From Streptomyces sp. WM6386 (GTDB lineage: Bacteria; Actinomycetota; Actinomycetes; Streptomycetales; Streptomycetaceae), in contig NZ_JXTE01000002.1 of the NCBI RefSeq assembly GCF_000972385.1, forward strand, positions 150,885 to 214,884: a stretch of DNA of 64,000 nucleotides, given 5' to 3'. A program made the position numbers and the translations under genes. Shown piece by piece: positions 1 to 10,071 of the stretch. A model generated the notes under the pieces. It was not told the DNA's origin. It saw only the letters and a program-made list of their open reading frames with translations, and did not search any database. The number at the start of each line of letters is the position of its first letter. The first letter of the stretch is position 1.

Positions 1-1883
<1,883 letters not shown>

Positions 1884-1925
1884 GTCGGTCTCAGCTGACC
1901 GCACCAGGAAGGATCTTCACCAGCA

Positions 1926-4520
1926 ATGGCCGACGAGAACACTCCTGTCACCCCTGAAGAGGGCGGCATCATCGCCCAGCGTGTCGAGCCCGTCGGGCTC
2001 GAGACGGAGATGCAGCGCTCGTATCTCGACTACGCGATGTCCGTCATCGTCTCCCGCGCGCTGCCGGACGTCCGGGACGGCCTCAAGCCCGTCCACCGCC
2101 GCGTCCTGTACGCCATGTACGACGGCGGCTACCGACCCGAGCGTGGCTTCTACAAGTGTGCCCGTGTCGTCGGCGACGTCATGGGCAACTACCACCCGCA
2201 CGGCGACTCCTCGATCTACGACGCGCTGGTCCGCCTCGCGCAGCCGTGGTCGATGCGGATGCCGCTGGTGGACTCCAACGGCAACTTCGGCTCTCCCGGC
2301 AACGACCCGGCGGCCGCCATGCGGTACACCGAGTGCAAGATGATGCCGCTGTCCATGGAGATGGTCCGCGACATCGACGAGGAGACCGTCGACTTCACGG
2401 ACAACTACGACGGCCGCTCCCAGGAGCCGACCGTCCTGCCCGCCCGCTTCCCGAACCTGCTGATCAACGGCTCGGCAGGCATCGCGGTCGGTATGGCGAC
2501 CAACATCCCGCCGCACAACCTGCGCGAGGTGGCCTCCGGCGCCCAGTGGTACCTGGAGAACCCGGAGGCCTCGCACGAGGAGCTCCTGGACGCGCTGATG
2601 GAGCGCATCAAGGGCCCCGACTTCCCGACCGGCGCGCTCGTCGTGGGCCGCAAGGGCATCGAGGAGGCGTACCGCACGGGCCGTGGCTCGATCACCATGC
2701 GCGCGGTCGTCGAGGTCGAGGAGATCCAGAACCGCCAGTGCCTGGTGGTCACGGAGCTGCCGTACCAGACCAACCCCGACAACCTCGCGCAGAAGATCGC
2801 CGACCTGGTGAAGGACGGCAAGGTCGGCGGTATCGCGGACGTCCGGGACGAGACCAGCTCCCGTACCGGTCAGCGTCTGGTCATCGTGCTCAAGAGGGAC
2901 GCGGTCGCCAAGGTCGTACTGAACAACCTCTACAAGCACACGGACCTCCAGTCGAACTTCAGCGCCAACATGCTGGCGCTGGTCGACGGCGTTCCGCGCA
3001 CGCTGTCGCTGGACGCGTTCATCCGCCACTGGGTGACGCACCAGATCGAGGTCATCGTCCGTCGTACGCGCTTCAGGCTGCGCAAGGCCGAGGAGCGGGC
3101 GCACATCCTGCGTGGTCTGCTGAAGGCCCTTGACGCCATCGACGAGGTCATCGCGCTGATCCGGCGCAGCGACACCGTGGACATCGCGCGCACGGGCCTG
3201 ATGGAGCTCCTGGAGATCGACGAGATCCAGGCCAACGCCATCCTCGAGATGCAGCTGCGCCGACTGGCCGCCCTGGAGCGCCAGAAGATCATCCAGGAGC
3301 ACGACGAACTCCAGGCGAAGATCACGGAGTACAACGCGATCCTGGCCTCGCCGGTCCGCCAGCGCGGCATCGTCAGCGCGGAACTCGCGGTCATCGTCGA
3401 GAAGTTCGGCGACGACCGCAAGACGATGCTGGTCCCCTACGACGGTGACATGTCCATCGAGGACCTGATCGCCGAGGAGGACATCGTCGTCACGGTCACG
3501 CGCGGCGGTTACGTCAAGCGCACCAAGACTGTCGACTACCGCGCCCAGAAGCGCGGCGGCAAGGGCGTGCGCGGCACGAAGCTCAAGGAAGACGACATCG
3601 TCGACCACTTCTTCGTCTCCACGACCCACCACTGGCTGCTGTTCTTCACGAACAAGGGCCGGGTCTACCGAGCCAAGGCGTACGAGCTTCCCGACGCCGG
3701 CCGTGACGCGCGTGGACAGCACGTCGCGAACCTGCTGGCCTTCCAGCCGGACGAGGCGATCGCCGAGATCCTCGCGATCCGCACCTACGAGGTGGCGCCG
3801 TACCTGGTGCTGGCCACGAAGGGCGGCTTGGTCAAGAAGACGGCTCTGAAGGATTACGATTCGCCGCGTTCCGGTGGTGTCATCGCGATCAACCTCCGGG
3901 AGACGGACGACGGTTCGGACGACGAACTGATCGGAGCCGAGCTCGTTTCGGCCGAGGATGATCTGCTTCTGATCAGCAAGAAGGCTCAATCGATCAGGTT
4001 CACTGCCACGGACGACGCATTGCGACCGATGGGCCGTGCGACCTCGGGTGTCAAGGGCATGAGTTTCCGTGGGGGAGACGAGCTGCTCTCGATGAATGTT
4101 GTTCGACCCGGTACGTTCGTGTTCACTGCCACAGACGGCGGGTACGCGAAGCGGACCGCCGTCGACGAATACCGCGTCCAGGGTCGCGGTGGCCTCGGCA
4201 TCAAGGCCGCCAAGATCGTGGAGGACCGTGGTTCTCTCGTCGGCGCGCTGGTGGTCGAGGAGACCGACGAGATCCTCGCCATCACGCTGGGCGGCGGTGT
4301 GATTCGTACGCGAGTCAACGAGATCAGGGAGACGGGCCGTGACACCATGGGCGTCCAACTGATCAACCTGGGCAAGCGCGATGCCGTCGTCGGTATCGCA
4401 CGTAACGCCGAGGCGGGACGCGAGGCGGAGGAGGTCGAGGGCGATGGCGCCATCGACGAGACCGCCGAGAGTGCCGCGACCACCGGCACGGACGAGGGTG
4501 AGGCGCCCTCAGCCGAGTAG
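1926..4520 (+). CDS. gyrA: DNA gyrase subunit A
   Basis: This is the breakage-reunion subunit of gyrase, 864 residues. The start ATG follows an AGGAAGG ribosome site at about 1906. The N-terminal winged-helix/tower domain carries the catalytic Tyr134 in AMRYTEC. The quinolone-resistance region reads HGDSSIYD, with Ser95 and Asp99 at the positions of E. coli Ser83 and Asp87, which is the sensitive-type pattern. The GyrA-box of the C-terminal pinwheel is QKRGGKG at residues 541-547, the actinobacterial variant. The last ~40 residues are acidic (repeated E, D, T, A) and probably disordered. It lies directly downstream of gyrB. Confidence 0.98.
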   Translation: MADENTPVTPEEGGIIAQRVEPVGLETEMQRSYLDYAMSVIVSRALPDVRDGLKPVHRRVLYAMYDGGYRPERGFYKCARVVGDVMGNYHPHGDSSIYDALVRLAQPWSMRMPLVDSNGNFGSPGNDPAAAMRYTECKMMPLSMEMVRDIDEETVDFTDNYDGRSQEPTVLPARFPNLLINGSAGIAVGMATNIPPHNLREVASGAQWYLENPEASHEELLDALMERIKGPDFPTGALVVGRKGIEEAYRTGRGSITMRAVVEVEEIQNRQCLVVTELPYQTNPDNLAQKIADLVKDGKVGGIADVRDETSSRTGQRLVIVLKRDAVAKVVLNNLYKHTDLQSNFSANMLALVDGVPRTLSLDAFIRHWVTHQIEVIVRRTRFRLRKAEERAHILRGLLKALDAIDEVIALIRRSDTVDIARTGLMELLEIDEIQANAILEMQLRRLAALERQKIIQEHDELQAKITEYNAILASPVRQRGIVSAELAVIVEKFGDDRKTMLVPYDGDMSIEDLIAEEDIVVTVTRGGYVKRTKTVDYRAQKRGGKGVRGTKLKEDDIVDHFFVSTTHHWLLFFTNKGRVYRAKAYELPDAGRDARGQHVANLLAFQPDEAIAEILAIRTYEVAPYLVLATKGGLVKKTALKDYDSPRSGGVIAINLRETDDGSDDELIGAELVSAEDDLLLISKKAQSIRFTATDDALRPMGRATSGVKGMSFRGGDELLSMNVVRPGTFVFTATDGGYAKRTAVDEYRVQGRGGLGIKAAKIVEDRGSLVGALVVEETDEILAITLGGGVIRTRVNEIRETGRDTMGVQLINLGKRDAVVGIARNAEAGREAEEVEGDGAIDETAESAATTGTDEGEAPSAE

Positions 4521-4538
4521 CACGAGGAGTGAGTCAGC

Positions 4539-5336
4539 GTGAGCGGAGCCACGGGCGCCGGATCGTCCGGTACCCCTACCGGTTCTCAGGCCGGTACGGA
4601 CACGGACGGCGGCGGCCGTGGCTCCGCCGCGCGGGCGACAGATTCGCACACGACCCAGCTCAAAGCGATCAAGTCGCCCGCGAAGGACTCACCCTCGCCC
4701 GACTCGCATGGATCCCAGGGGGGAACTGTGACGGACACCCGAGGCCCGCAGACCCAGCAGTACGCCGCCGGCGCGGGCTCGGCTGCTCCGGGCGCACAGC
4801 CGCAGCAGCCTTCGGCTGAGCAGCCGGCTCCGTCCCCGCTGCCGGGAGAGCGCGGGCCTCAGCAAGCCGCCGGGCCGTACCACCCGCCGCAGGCCTACCC
4901 GGCGCAGGCCGCCGTCTCCGCGGGTGCCGTACGCCGCCCGCGCACCGGCGCGCGCACCACGCCGCGCACCCGCAAAGCGCGGCTGCGGGTGGCCAAGGCC
5001 GACCCGTGGTCGGTGATGAAGGTCAGCTTCCTGCTCTCCATCGCGCTGGGTATCTGCACGATCGTGGCGGCCGCGGTGCTGTGGATGGTCATGGACGCGA
5101 TGGGCGTCTTCTCGACCGTCGGCGGCACGATCTCCGAGGCGACCGGCTCCAACGAGTCGAACGGCTTCGACCTGCAGTCCTTCCTGTCGCTGCCGAACGT
5201 CCTCATGTTCACCACGATCATCGCGGTCATCGACGTCGTCCTCGCGACGGCTCTCGCGACCCTCGGCGCGTTCATCTACAACCTGTCCGCGGGCTTCGTC
5301 GGCGGTGTCGAGCTGACGCTCGCCGAGGACGAGTGA
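4539..5336 (+). CDS. DUF3566 membrane protein downstream of gyrA
   Basis: A 265-residue protein with a long, low-complexity N-terminal half (Ser, Gly, Thr, Gln, Pro) and a C-terminal DUF3566 domain. The domain has two predicted membrane helices (about residues 165-190 and 225-255) separated by a short loop. The GTG start is chosen because GAGGAG lies 9 nt upstream and the start is 18 nt after gyrA. Genes of this family follow gyrA in many actinobacteria, including Mycobacterium (Rv0007). Its molecular role is not established; the position suggests co-transcription with gyrase. The low-complexity tail is on the cytosolic side if the helices form a hairpin. Confidence 0.85.
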   Translation: MSGATGAGSSGTPTGSQAGTDTDGGGRGSAARATDSHTTQLKAIKSPAKDSPSPDSHGSQGGTVTDTRGPQTQQYAAGAGSAAPGAQPQQPSAEQPAPSPLPGERGPQQAAGPYHPPQAYPAQAAVSAGAVRRPRTGARTTPRTRKARLRVAKADPWSVMKVSFLLSIALGICTIVAAAVLWMVMDAMGVFSTVGGTISEATGSNESNGFDLQSFLSLPNVLMFTTIIAVIDVVLATALATLGAFIYNLSAGFVGGVELTLAEDE

Positions 5337-5391
5337 CATTAACTCCGATCGCCGTTTCAAACCCCTCCTGAAGGGCCGCGGACAACCGATT

Positions 5392-5420
5392 TTGGGACTG
5401 CCCATGTCGTGCGCTAATCT
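5392..5420 (+). promoter_or_regulatory. Promoter for tRNA-Ile
   Basis: A -35-like TTGGGA (5392-5397) and a -10-like TAATCT (5415-5420) are separated by exactly 17 nt and lie about 40 bp before the tRNA. This is the spacing expected for the housekeeping sigma factor. It is seen in sequence only; the transcription start is inferred. Confidence 0.55.
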
Positions 5421-5460
5421 TCAGGAGTCAGCGCGCGGGACACACTCCGCAGAGCGCGGC

Positions 5461-5537
5461 GGGGCTATAGCTCAGTTGGTTAGAGCGCATCCCTGATAAG
5501 GATGAGGCCACAGGTTCAAATCCTGTTAGCCCCACCA
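5461..5537 (+). tRNA. tRNA-Ile (anticodon GAT)
   Basis: A full cloverleaf can be drawn. The acceptor stem GGGGCTA pairs with TAGCCCC (5527-5533), and the anticodon arm CATCC/GGATG encloses loop CTGATAA with GAT at 5495-5497. A T-arm with GGTTCAAATCC and an encoded CCA (5535-5537) are present. The 3' half is the integration target of the AICE. This copy is the intact, functional one, regenerated by the element's left junction. Confidence 0.97.
5492..5535 (+). repeat. att core at the intact tRNA end (left attachment site)
   Basis: This 44-bp block, running from the anticodon arm to the second-last base of the tRNA, is repeated without mismatch at 13625-13668. The flanking base differs on each side (C versus A on the left), which defines the limits. 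It is the crossover core used by a tyrosine recombinase integrating into a tRNA gene. Confidence 0.93.
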
Positions 5538-5540
5538 GCG

Positions 5541-5575
5541 AAAAGACCCCCGGATCATTGGTTCGGGGGTCTTTT
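5541..5575 (+). terminator. Intrinsic terminator after tRNA-Ile
   Basis: Twelve-base perfect arms AAAAGACCCCCG (5541-5552) and CGGGGGTCTTTT (5564-5575) enclose an 11-nt loop, ending in a T run. It lies 3 bp after the tRNA. It belongs to the element's left end, so excision would change the tRNA's downstream terminator. It can also act on the opposite strand for the int operon, ending just after int. Confidence 0.85.
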
Positions 5576-5600
5576 GACACCAGCGGTTGACACCAACAGC
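5574..5600. promoter_or_regulatory. Putative integrase arm-type sites, left side
   Basis: Two tandem copies of TTGACACCA lie at 5574 and 5587, 13 bp apart, the first read as TTGACACCAGCGG and the second as TTGACACCAACAGC. A near-identical pair lies on the other side of the core at the right end (13508-13534). In the excised circle these flank attP, the arrangement expected for arm sites of a lambda-type integrase. Confidence 0.6.
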
Positions 5601-5605
5601 GGCGG

Positions 5606-6763
5606 TCAGCCGATGAGCGGATCTTCCAGCAGCTCGGCGAGCATGTCGACCGCTTCCCGCTCGCTGTCGCCGACGACGTGGGTGTAGACGTCCATGGTCA
5701 TGCTGATCTGGCTGTGCCGGAGGATCGCCTGAGCGACCTTGGGGTGCACCTTCAGGAAGGCGAGCAGGGTCCCGCAGGTGTGCCGGGCGAGGCGGACCGT
5801 GATGCGGCGGACACTGGCTCGCTTCACGAGCCGGTCGAAGGTCCGGGAGAAGCCCACGGGGTCGATCATGCCGCCGTGCTCGGACGAGAAGATCAGGTCT
5901 TGGTCCGGCCCCTGAGACCAGTGCTCACCGGCGATCTTCCGTTCCAGCTCTTGCAGCTCCCGCCGCTCCTCCAAGGCGCGAGCACAGAACTCCGGCAAGG
6001 GGAGCACCGCCTGTGACGACTCGGTCTTGAGATCCTTGAGGACCAGACCGACGCCCTTCACGCGCTGCACCTGTTTGACCGGGGTGAACCGCATCCCCTC
6101 GAAGTCGACGTCTTGCCAGCGCAGGCCCAGCACCTCACTACGGCGGAGCCCGAGCACCAGGACGAGCACGCAGGCCGCGTAGAGCCGGTGCGCACGGGTG
6201 GCGCGGAGGAACGTGATTGCCTCACGTGCGTTCCATGCCGTGCCCTTGTCCTTGCTGACCTTGGGCATGTCGACCAGCAGCGCGACGTTGCGCGTCAGCA
6301 GCTCTTCGCGGATGGCCCGGTTGAGGGCGTTCCGGAGGACACGGAGCACCTCGAAGCGCGTGGGCGCCGGGACCTTGTCACGCTTCAACGTCGCCATGAA
6401 CGCGCGGAGTTGGGCAGGAGTCAGCTTGACCAGTGACTTCTTGCCGAGGTGAGGCGCCAGGTACAGCCTGACCTTGGACTCGTACTTGACGTACGTGTTG
6501 TGCTCGGAGTCCGGCTCAACGATGTGCTTCAGCCAGTAGGCCAGCCACTCGCCGAGCGACCAGGCGCGGGAGGGCACCGGGACGCCGTTGCGCTCCTGTT
6601 CCTGGAGCTTGCCGAGCTTCTCGTTGGCGTCGTCCCACGTGGCGCCATAGACCGTCTTGCGGACGCGGTTGCCGTCCGTGTCGGTGACGTACGCGCGGCC
6701 CATGTATCGGCCGTCCGCACGCTTTGAGATGGTGCCCCCGCCGTTCGGCCGCCTCTTGGTCAT
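5606..6763 (-). CDS. int: Site-specific tyrosine recombinase (integrase)
   Basis: This 385-residue phage-type integrase catalyses site-specific recombination between attP and the tRNA-Ile attB. It has an N-terminal AP2-like arm-binding region (about 1-60), a SAM-like core-binding domain (about 70-165) and a catalytic domain (about 175-370). Catalytic candidates are R207 (GLRRSE), K246, R327 (RLARHTCGTLL), H350 (LRHSQIS) and the nucleophile Y360 (MDVYTH). The usual first His of the HxxR box is Arg324 here. The gene ends 70 bp from the core, and its ATG overlaps the xis stop by 1 nt (TGATG), implying translational coupling. Confidence 0.95.
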   Translation of the reverse strand: MTKRRPNGGGTISKRADGRYMGRAYVTDTDGNRVRKTVYGATWDDANEKLGKLQEQERNGVPVPSRAWSLGEWLAYWLKHIVEPDSEHNTYVKYESKVRLYLAPHLGKKSLVKLTPAQLRAFMATLKRDKVPAPTRFEVLRVLRNALNRAIREELLTRNVALLVDMPKVSKDKGTAWNAREAITFLRATRAHRLYAACVLVLVLGLRRSEVLGLRWQDVDFEGMRFTPVKQVQRVKGVGLVLKDLKTESSQAVLPLPEFCARALEERRELQELERKIAGEHWSQGPDQDLIFSSEHGGMIDPVGFSRTFDRLVKRASVRRITVRLARHTCGTLLAFLKVHPKVAQAILRHSQISMTMDVYTHVVGDSEREAVDMLAELLEDPLIG

Positions 6764-6951
6764 CAGGCATCACCCCTCAGCCGACCGTCGATGAAGTCCC
6801 GCACGGCATCAGCCGGGATACGTCGACAACCGTCGATCTTGATCGAGACGAGCCGATGGGTACGGATCAAGTCGTAGACCTTGGACCGACCGACCTTGAG
6901 CTGTGCCATGACCTCCGGCACCTTGAGCAATTCGGGTGCGGCGACGGTCAT
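6763..6951 (-). CDS. xis: Excisionase (MerR-like helix-turn-helix)
   Basis: A 62-residue DNA-binding protein with the winged-helix signature of AICE/phage excisionases: KVPEVMAQLKVGRSKVYDLI followed by a short wing with RRIPADAVRDFI. It directs the integrase toward excision. The ATG overlaps the rep stop in ATGA, and its stop overlaps int's start, giving the rep-xis-int order of pSAM2. Size and context fit Xis well. Confidence 0.88.
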   Translation of the reverse strand: MTVAAPELLKVPEVMAQLKVGRSKVYDLIRTHRLVSIKIDGCRRIPADAVRDFIDGRLRGDA

Positions 6952-8339
6952 GCGGCAGCTCCTTCCAGGTCGAGCAGGGCGGGTAGCTCCTCACGTGCGA
7001 TCTCGCGGTTGTGCTGGATGTCGCGGCGGATGTTGGCGGCGAGCCAGGATTCGCCGGGGGTGTGGCCGTGTCCGGCGTAGGTCCAGTGGGCGAGGGTCAG
7101 GGTGGTTGCCTCTTCGTCGTCGGGGTCGGGCAGGCCGAGGGCTTCGCGTTGCTGGGCTGCGCGGTAGTCGGCGCGGACCTGGCGGAGGGCGCCGAGGGTG
7201 GTGGAGTAGCGGCGGGACTTGGTGGAGAAGTGGCCGCGGAAGCCGAGCATGTGAGCCCAGTCCAGGAGCTTGCGGTCCGGGTAGAGCGAGTGGAGGTCGA
7301 GGCAGGTCTCAATGAGGCGCCGGGGATGGTCGGGCACGCCGAGCAGGATCAGGGCCTCTTTGTTGCCGATGCGGCGGTCAACGGTGCCGGTCGTTTCGGC
7401 TGCCTTGGTGGCGTACTTGGCGACGTAGGAGGCAACCGCGGCTTCGGTGATCTCTTCGCCGTGGCCGAAGGCGCCGATCGGCTGCACGTCGAGTTGCGTG
7501 CCCCAGCGCAGTGCGCGGGCGGGTTGGTCACCGGCCGGGGGCACGTCGACGACGACGCGGGCAGCGGCGGCACCGATCGCGTCGGTGAGCAGGTCGAGCG
7601 TTGCCCAGGCCGGGGGCGGGGAGTCCGGCCCGTCCGGTCCGTCGAAGCGGATCACGGCATGGAAGTGCACGGCCCCGCGCTTCTGGTACTCCGCGACCTT
7701 GCCGAAGGCGACCCGGGACTGTTCCCGGGCAGCCTTCTGTGTGAGTCCGGCCCGGCGTGCGATCTCGCGGCGCAGGTAGATCGTGAAGTAGCGCCACAGT
7801 TCCGAGGCGTGGTTGTTCCACAGCACGGCGCCCGCGTAGTCGTATGAGGCGGGGTTGAGCGGGGTGCCGAGTTCGGGTGCGTCCTCGCCGTGCCGTTGCC
7901 CGCAGCGGCAGGGCCGGTTGCCGGGCCGGTTGTGGACCGGGCCGAATGAGGGCGCGGTGAGGGTGGCGAAGACGCGAGGGTGATCGCGGACGGTGGGCGG
8001 GGTGCCCTTGGCCAGGTCGCCGACGAGTCCAGCGCGGATCAGGTGATAAGTGTCTCCGGCGTAGGTCCAGGCGCAGGAGGGGCAGCGTGAGGCGCGGCGG
8101 TTGCCGCACGCGATGCGGAGCCGTCCCCCGGGCTCGTGGTCGGTGGAGTAGGAGTGCAGCACCTGCCCCGAGACCGCATCACGGGTGACGGCGGCGCCTT
8201 GCAGGTGGATCGGGTCGGAGCAGCCGCCGGTACGGCGGATCTGGTCTTGGACGCGGTCGAAGCCGTCAGACCCGGCCAGCCTCAGCACGTCGGTGAGGGT
8301 GGCCGGGTCCAGGCCCGCCATGGTGGCGGTGTCGGTCAC
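6948..8339 (-). CDS. Rolling-circle replication initiator (RepSA-like)
   Basis: A protein of about 463 residues that initiates replication of the excised element. A Cys cluster (residues 78, 86, 89 in CGNRRASRCPSC) may bind zinc. The His-hydrophobic-His metal motif of rolling-circle initiators is HFH (about 225-227), and the catalytic Tyr motif is YVAKY (about 305-309). GTG 8339 is chosen as start because GGGAAG precedes it by 7 nt and it lies 4 nt after the upstream stop. A longer in-frame start at 8438 would overlap that neighbour entirely. It overlaps xis by 4 nt. The symbol repSA belongs to pSAM2, so it is not assigned. Confidence 0.88.
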   Translation of the reverse strand: MTDTATMAGLDPATLTDVLRLAGSDGFDRVQDQIRRTGGCSDPIHLQGAAVTRDAVSGQVLHSYSTDHEPGGRLRIACGNRRASRCPSCAWTYAGDTYHLIRAGLVGDLAKGTPPTVRDHPRVFATLTAPSFGPVHNRPGNRPCRCGQRHGEDAPELGTPLNPASYDYAGAVLWNNHASELWRYFTIYLRREIARRAGLTQKAAREQSRVAFGKVAEYQKRGAVHFHAVIRFDGPDGPDSPPPAWATLDLLTDAIGAAAARVVVDVPPAGDQPARALRWGTQLDVQPIGAFGHGEEITEAAVASYVAKYATKAAETTGTVDRRIGNKEALILLGVPDHPRRLIETCLDLHSLYPDRKLLDWAHMLGFRGHFSTKSRRYSTTLGALRQVRADYRAAQQREALGLPDPDDEEATTLTLAHWTYAGHGHTPGESWLAANIRRDIQHNREIAREELPALLDLEGAAA

Positions 8340-8343
8340 GCGA

Positions 8344-8523
8344 TCACTTCCCGGCCTGGGCGAGGGCGGCGGGGGCGTGGTGGCCGGTGCCGCCGCAGAC
8401 GTGGCAGACGACGTACAGCAGGACGCGGGAGCCGTCACGGTGACGGGCGCCGGTGGCGATGGCGACGACCGGGAAGTTGTCGCAGTTGTGGCAAACCGGA
8501 CGGGTCTTGGCGCGGGCAGGCAT
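8344..8523 (-). CDS. Small Cys-rich AICE protein
   Basis: A 59-residue protein with two CxxC pairs (CHNC and CHVC), likely a zinc ribbon. The start ATG at 8523 is chosen over the longer frame from 8616 because GAAAGGG precedes it and the longer form would run into the upstream neighbour. Genes of this size lie between spd genes and rep in many Streptomyces AICEs, and their function is unknown. It stops 4 nt before the rep start, so the two are probably coupled. Confidence 0.65.
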   Translation of the reverse strand: MPARAKTRPVCHNCDNFPVVAIATGARHRDGSRVLLYVVCHVCGGTGHHAPAALAQAGK

Positions 8524-8615
8524 GATGGTTGGAGCCCTTTCGGATCGGGAGATCGGGAAGCGGTGAGCCGTCCGGGGCGGCGGAAACTTGGCGGTTGAGG
8601 CCGCCCCGGAGGGCA

Positions 8616-8921
8616 CTACTTGCTGAGTGAGGGTGGTTCCTTCTTGCGCGAGGACTTACGGCTGATCGAGTAGCCGATCCCGCCGGTTGCTGACAGGACC
8701 GCGACAGCCGCACCGGCGACGACCTGGGCGACGAAGGCGATGACCAGGAGCACCGCGATCGAGCCGGTGATGACCAGGAGCGTCAGCACGATGGGGCCGG
8801 TGTAGGAGCGCGGGGCCTGCTGAACGATGACGACCTGGCGCATGTCGGTGCCGGACGGGATCTGCCGGTAGAGGTCGGCGGGGATGTGACCGGCGCGAAG
8901 CTGGTCCTCGGGCAGGTGCAT
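8616..8921 (-). CDS. SpdD-like AICE membrane protein
   Basis: A 101-residue protein with one long hydrophobic stretch (about 42-80, probably one or two membrane helices) and a basic C-terminus (RKSSRKKEP). AAAGGAGA precedes the ATG. Position and size fit the small Spd proteins needed for spread of the element between mycelial compartments after transfer. Assignment is by context and hydropathy rather than a signature motif. Confidence 0.7.
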   Translation of the reverse strand: MHLPEDQLRAGHIPADLYRQIPSGTDMRQVVIVQQAPRSYTGPIVLTLLVITGSIAVLLVIAFVAQVVAGAAVAVLSATGGIGYSISRKSSRKKEPPSLSK

Positions 8922-8943
8922 GACTCCAGGTCTCCTTTCGCGA

Positions 8944-9126
8944 TCAGGTGCAGCGGTGGGTACGGGCGGCGAGTTCAGCGGCCGAGCGGTCGCGATGCTC
9001 GGTGGAGAACCCGCAGTTCGGGGCCGTGCATGCGGCGGTGTGCCGGGTCTGGCCGCGGCCGTTGTTGAACGTGGCGACCTTCACGGGACCGATGCGGAGC
9101 ACGTTGTAGAAGCGGTTCGGGCGCAC
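8944..9126 (-). CDS. AICE mobile element transfer protein (60 aa)
   Basis: A 60-residue protein beginning VRPNRFYNVLRIGPVKVATF and ending with a CTAPNCGF Cys pair and a final HRC. It strongly resembles the short mobile element transfer proteins found in Streptomyces AICEs. GTG 9126 is preceded by AAGGAGG at 7 nt, which decides the start against the much longer overlapping frame. It lies between two Spd-type genes. The biochemical role is unknown. Confidence 0.75.
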   Translation of the reverse strand: MRPNRFYNVLRIGPVKVATFNNGRGQTRHTAACTAPNCGFSTEHRDRSAAELAARTHRCT

Positions 9127-9145
9127 GGTGGAACCTCCTTGTCTG

Positions 9146-9796
9146 CTAGGTGAGTTGGGCGGCGATTGCTCCGGCGAGGTCCTCGGGGACGCCGAGACGG
9201 GCCCGCAGGGTGGCGGTGTCAATGTCCGTGCCGGTACGGGTGCGGTGTTCGGTAGCGACCTTGCGGGCGTGATCCACCAGAGCCGGAGGCACGGCCACAG
9301 CCGGGACCGGGGCCGGGGCCGCTTCGGGCAGCGCCGGTACGGGCTCAGCAGTGACGAGCGGCTCGCGTTCGAGGACCTCGGGGGCGGGTTGCGGGGCCGC
9401 GGCGGTGGGTGTCGGCCGGACCGGCGCAGGCGTGCCGGCCGGAGTCGGCGAGTGAGCGAGCAGGGTGCCGCCGAGGAAGGCGATTGCGGGCCATCCGGCG
9501 ACGAGGATGCGCAGCCAGTCCGGGACGTGGTCCAGGTCAAGGAGCCCGGCGGTGGCGATGTTGGCGCCGAGCGAGGCGACCAGGGCGACCAGGAACCAGA
9601 ACCAGGCAAGCCCGGACCGGGCAGTGCGCAGCCGCTGCCATACGGCGACCAGCAGCAGATCAACGGAGACCGGGTAGGCCCAGGCCTTCCAGCCGGTCTG
9701 CCCGGCAGCGGCGGCAAGGTCGTGCAGGTGCGCGAAGGACAGTGCACCGGCGATCACGGCCTGAACGAGCACAGCGTCAATGCGCAGCGAGCGCAT
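9146..9796 (-). CDS. DUF2637 (SpdB2-like) transfer membrane protein
   Basis: A 216-residue protein with four predicted membrane helices in the first ~115 residues, then a Pro/Ala-rich linker and a C-terminal HTH-like segment (about 175-216). This is the DUF2637 architecture of SpdB2 proteins, which act in intramycelial spreading of conjugative elements. AAGGAGGTGAG precedes the ATG. The adjacent Tra gene fits the Tra-Spd functional pairing known from pSN22 and pSVH1-type elements. Confidence 0.82.
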   Translation of the reverse strand: MRSLRIDAVLVQAVIAGALSFAHLHDLAAAAGQTGWKAWAYPVSVDLLLVAVWQRLRTARSGLAWFWFLVALVASLGANIATAGLLDLDHVPDWLRILVAGWPAIAFLGGTLLAHSPTPAGTPAPVRPTPTAAAPQPAPEVLEREPLVTAEPVPALPEAAPAPVPAVAVPPALVDHARKVATEHRTRTGTDIDTATLRARLGVPEDLAGAIAAQLT

Positions 9797-9822
9797 GTCC
9801 TCACCTCCTTCTAGGAGTTGGG

Positions 9823-9990
9823 CTAGGACGGGGCGGGGATCTCGCAGGCACCCAGGCAGTTCAGGCAGAGCCCGGTCTGCTGGCCCACGGCTCGCTGTTT
9901 GCGGCCGACGCGGACGGTCCGGGAGACCTCACCGGTGCCCTTGCAGGTCGGACACGGCAGGGTCGCGGGCTTGACGGTCTTGCGTGCCAT
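9823..9990 (-). CDS. Small DnaJ-type zinc-finger AICE protein
   Basis: A 55-residue protein (from ATG 9990, preceded by AAGGGAG) with a CPTCKGTGEV repeat and a second CLNC pair, resembling half of a DnaJ central zinc domain. A longer form from 10017 is possible but lacks a good ribosome site. It sits between tra and spdB2. Similar proteins are common in AICE transfer operons; no function has been shown. Confidence 0.65.
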   Translation of the reverse strand: MARKTVKPATLPCPTCKGTGEVSRTVRVGRKQRAVGQQTGLCLNCLGACEIPAPS

Positions 9991-10071
9991 GAGCGATCTC
10001 CCTTCGGTTTTCGGCATGGCTCAGGTAGGGACCTGGCGCGAGGCGGTCACGCCGACCGTGGAGCAGGGGGG

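Noticed and set aside
1917..4358. Very long minus-strand open frame across gyrA (over 800 codons)
   Set aside because: It is a shadow of gyrA caused by GC-rich third positions. It has no ribosome site, no family resemblance and a biased His/Arg/Asp composition.
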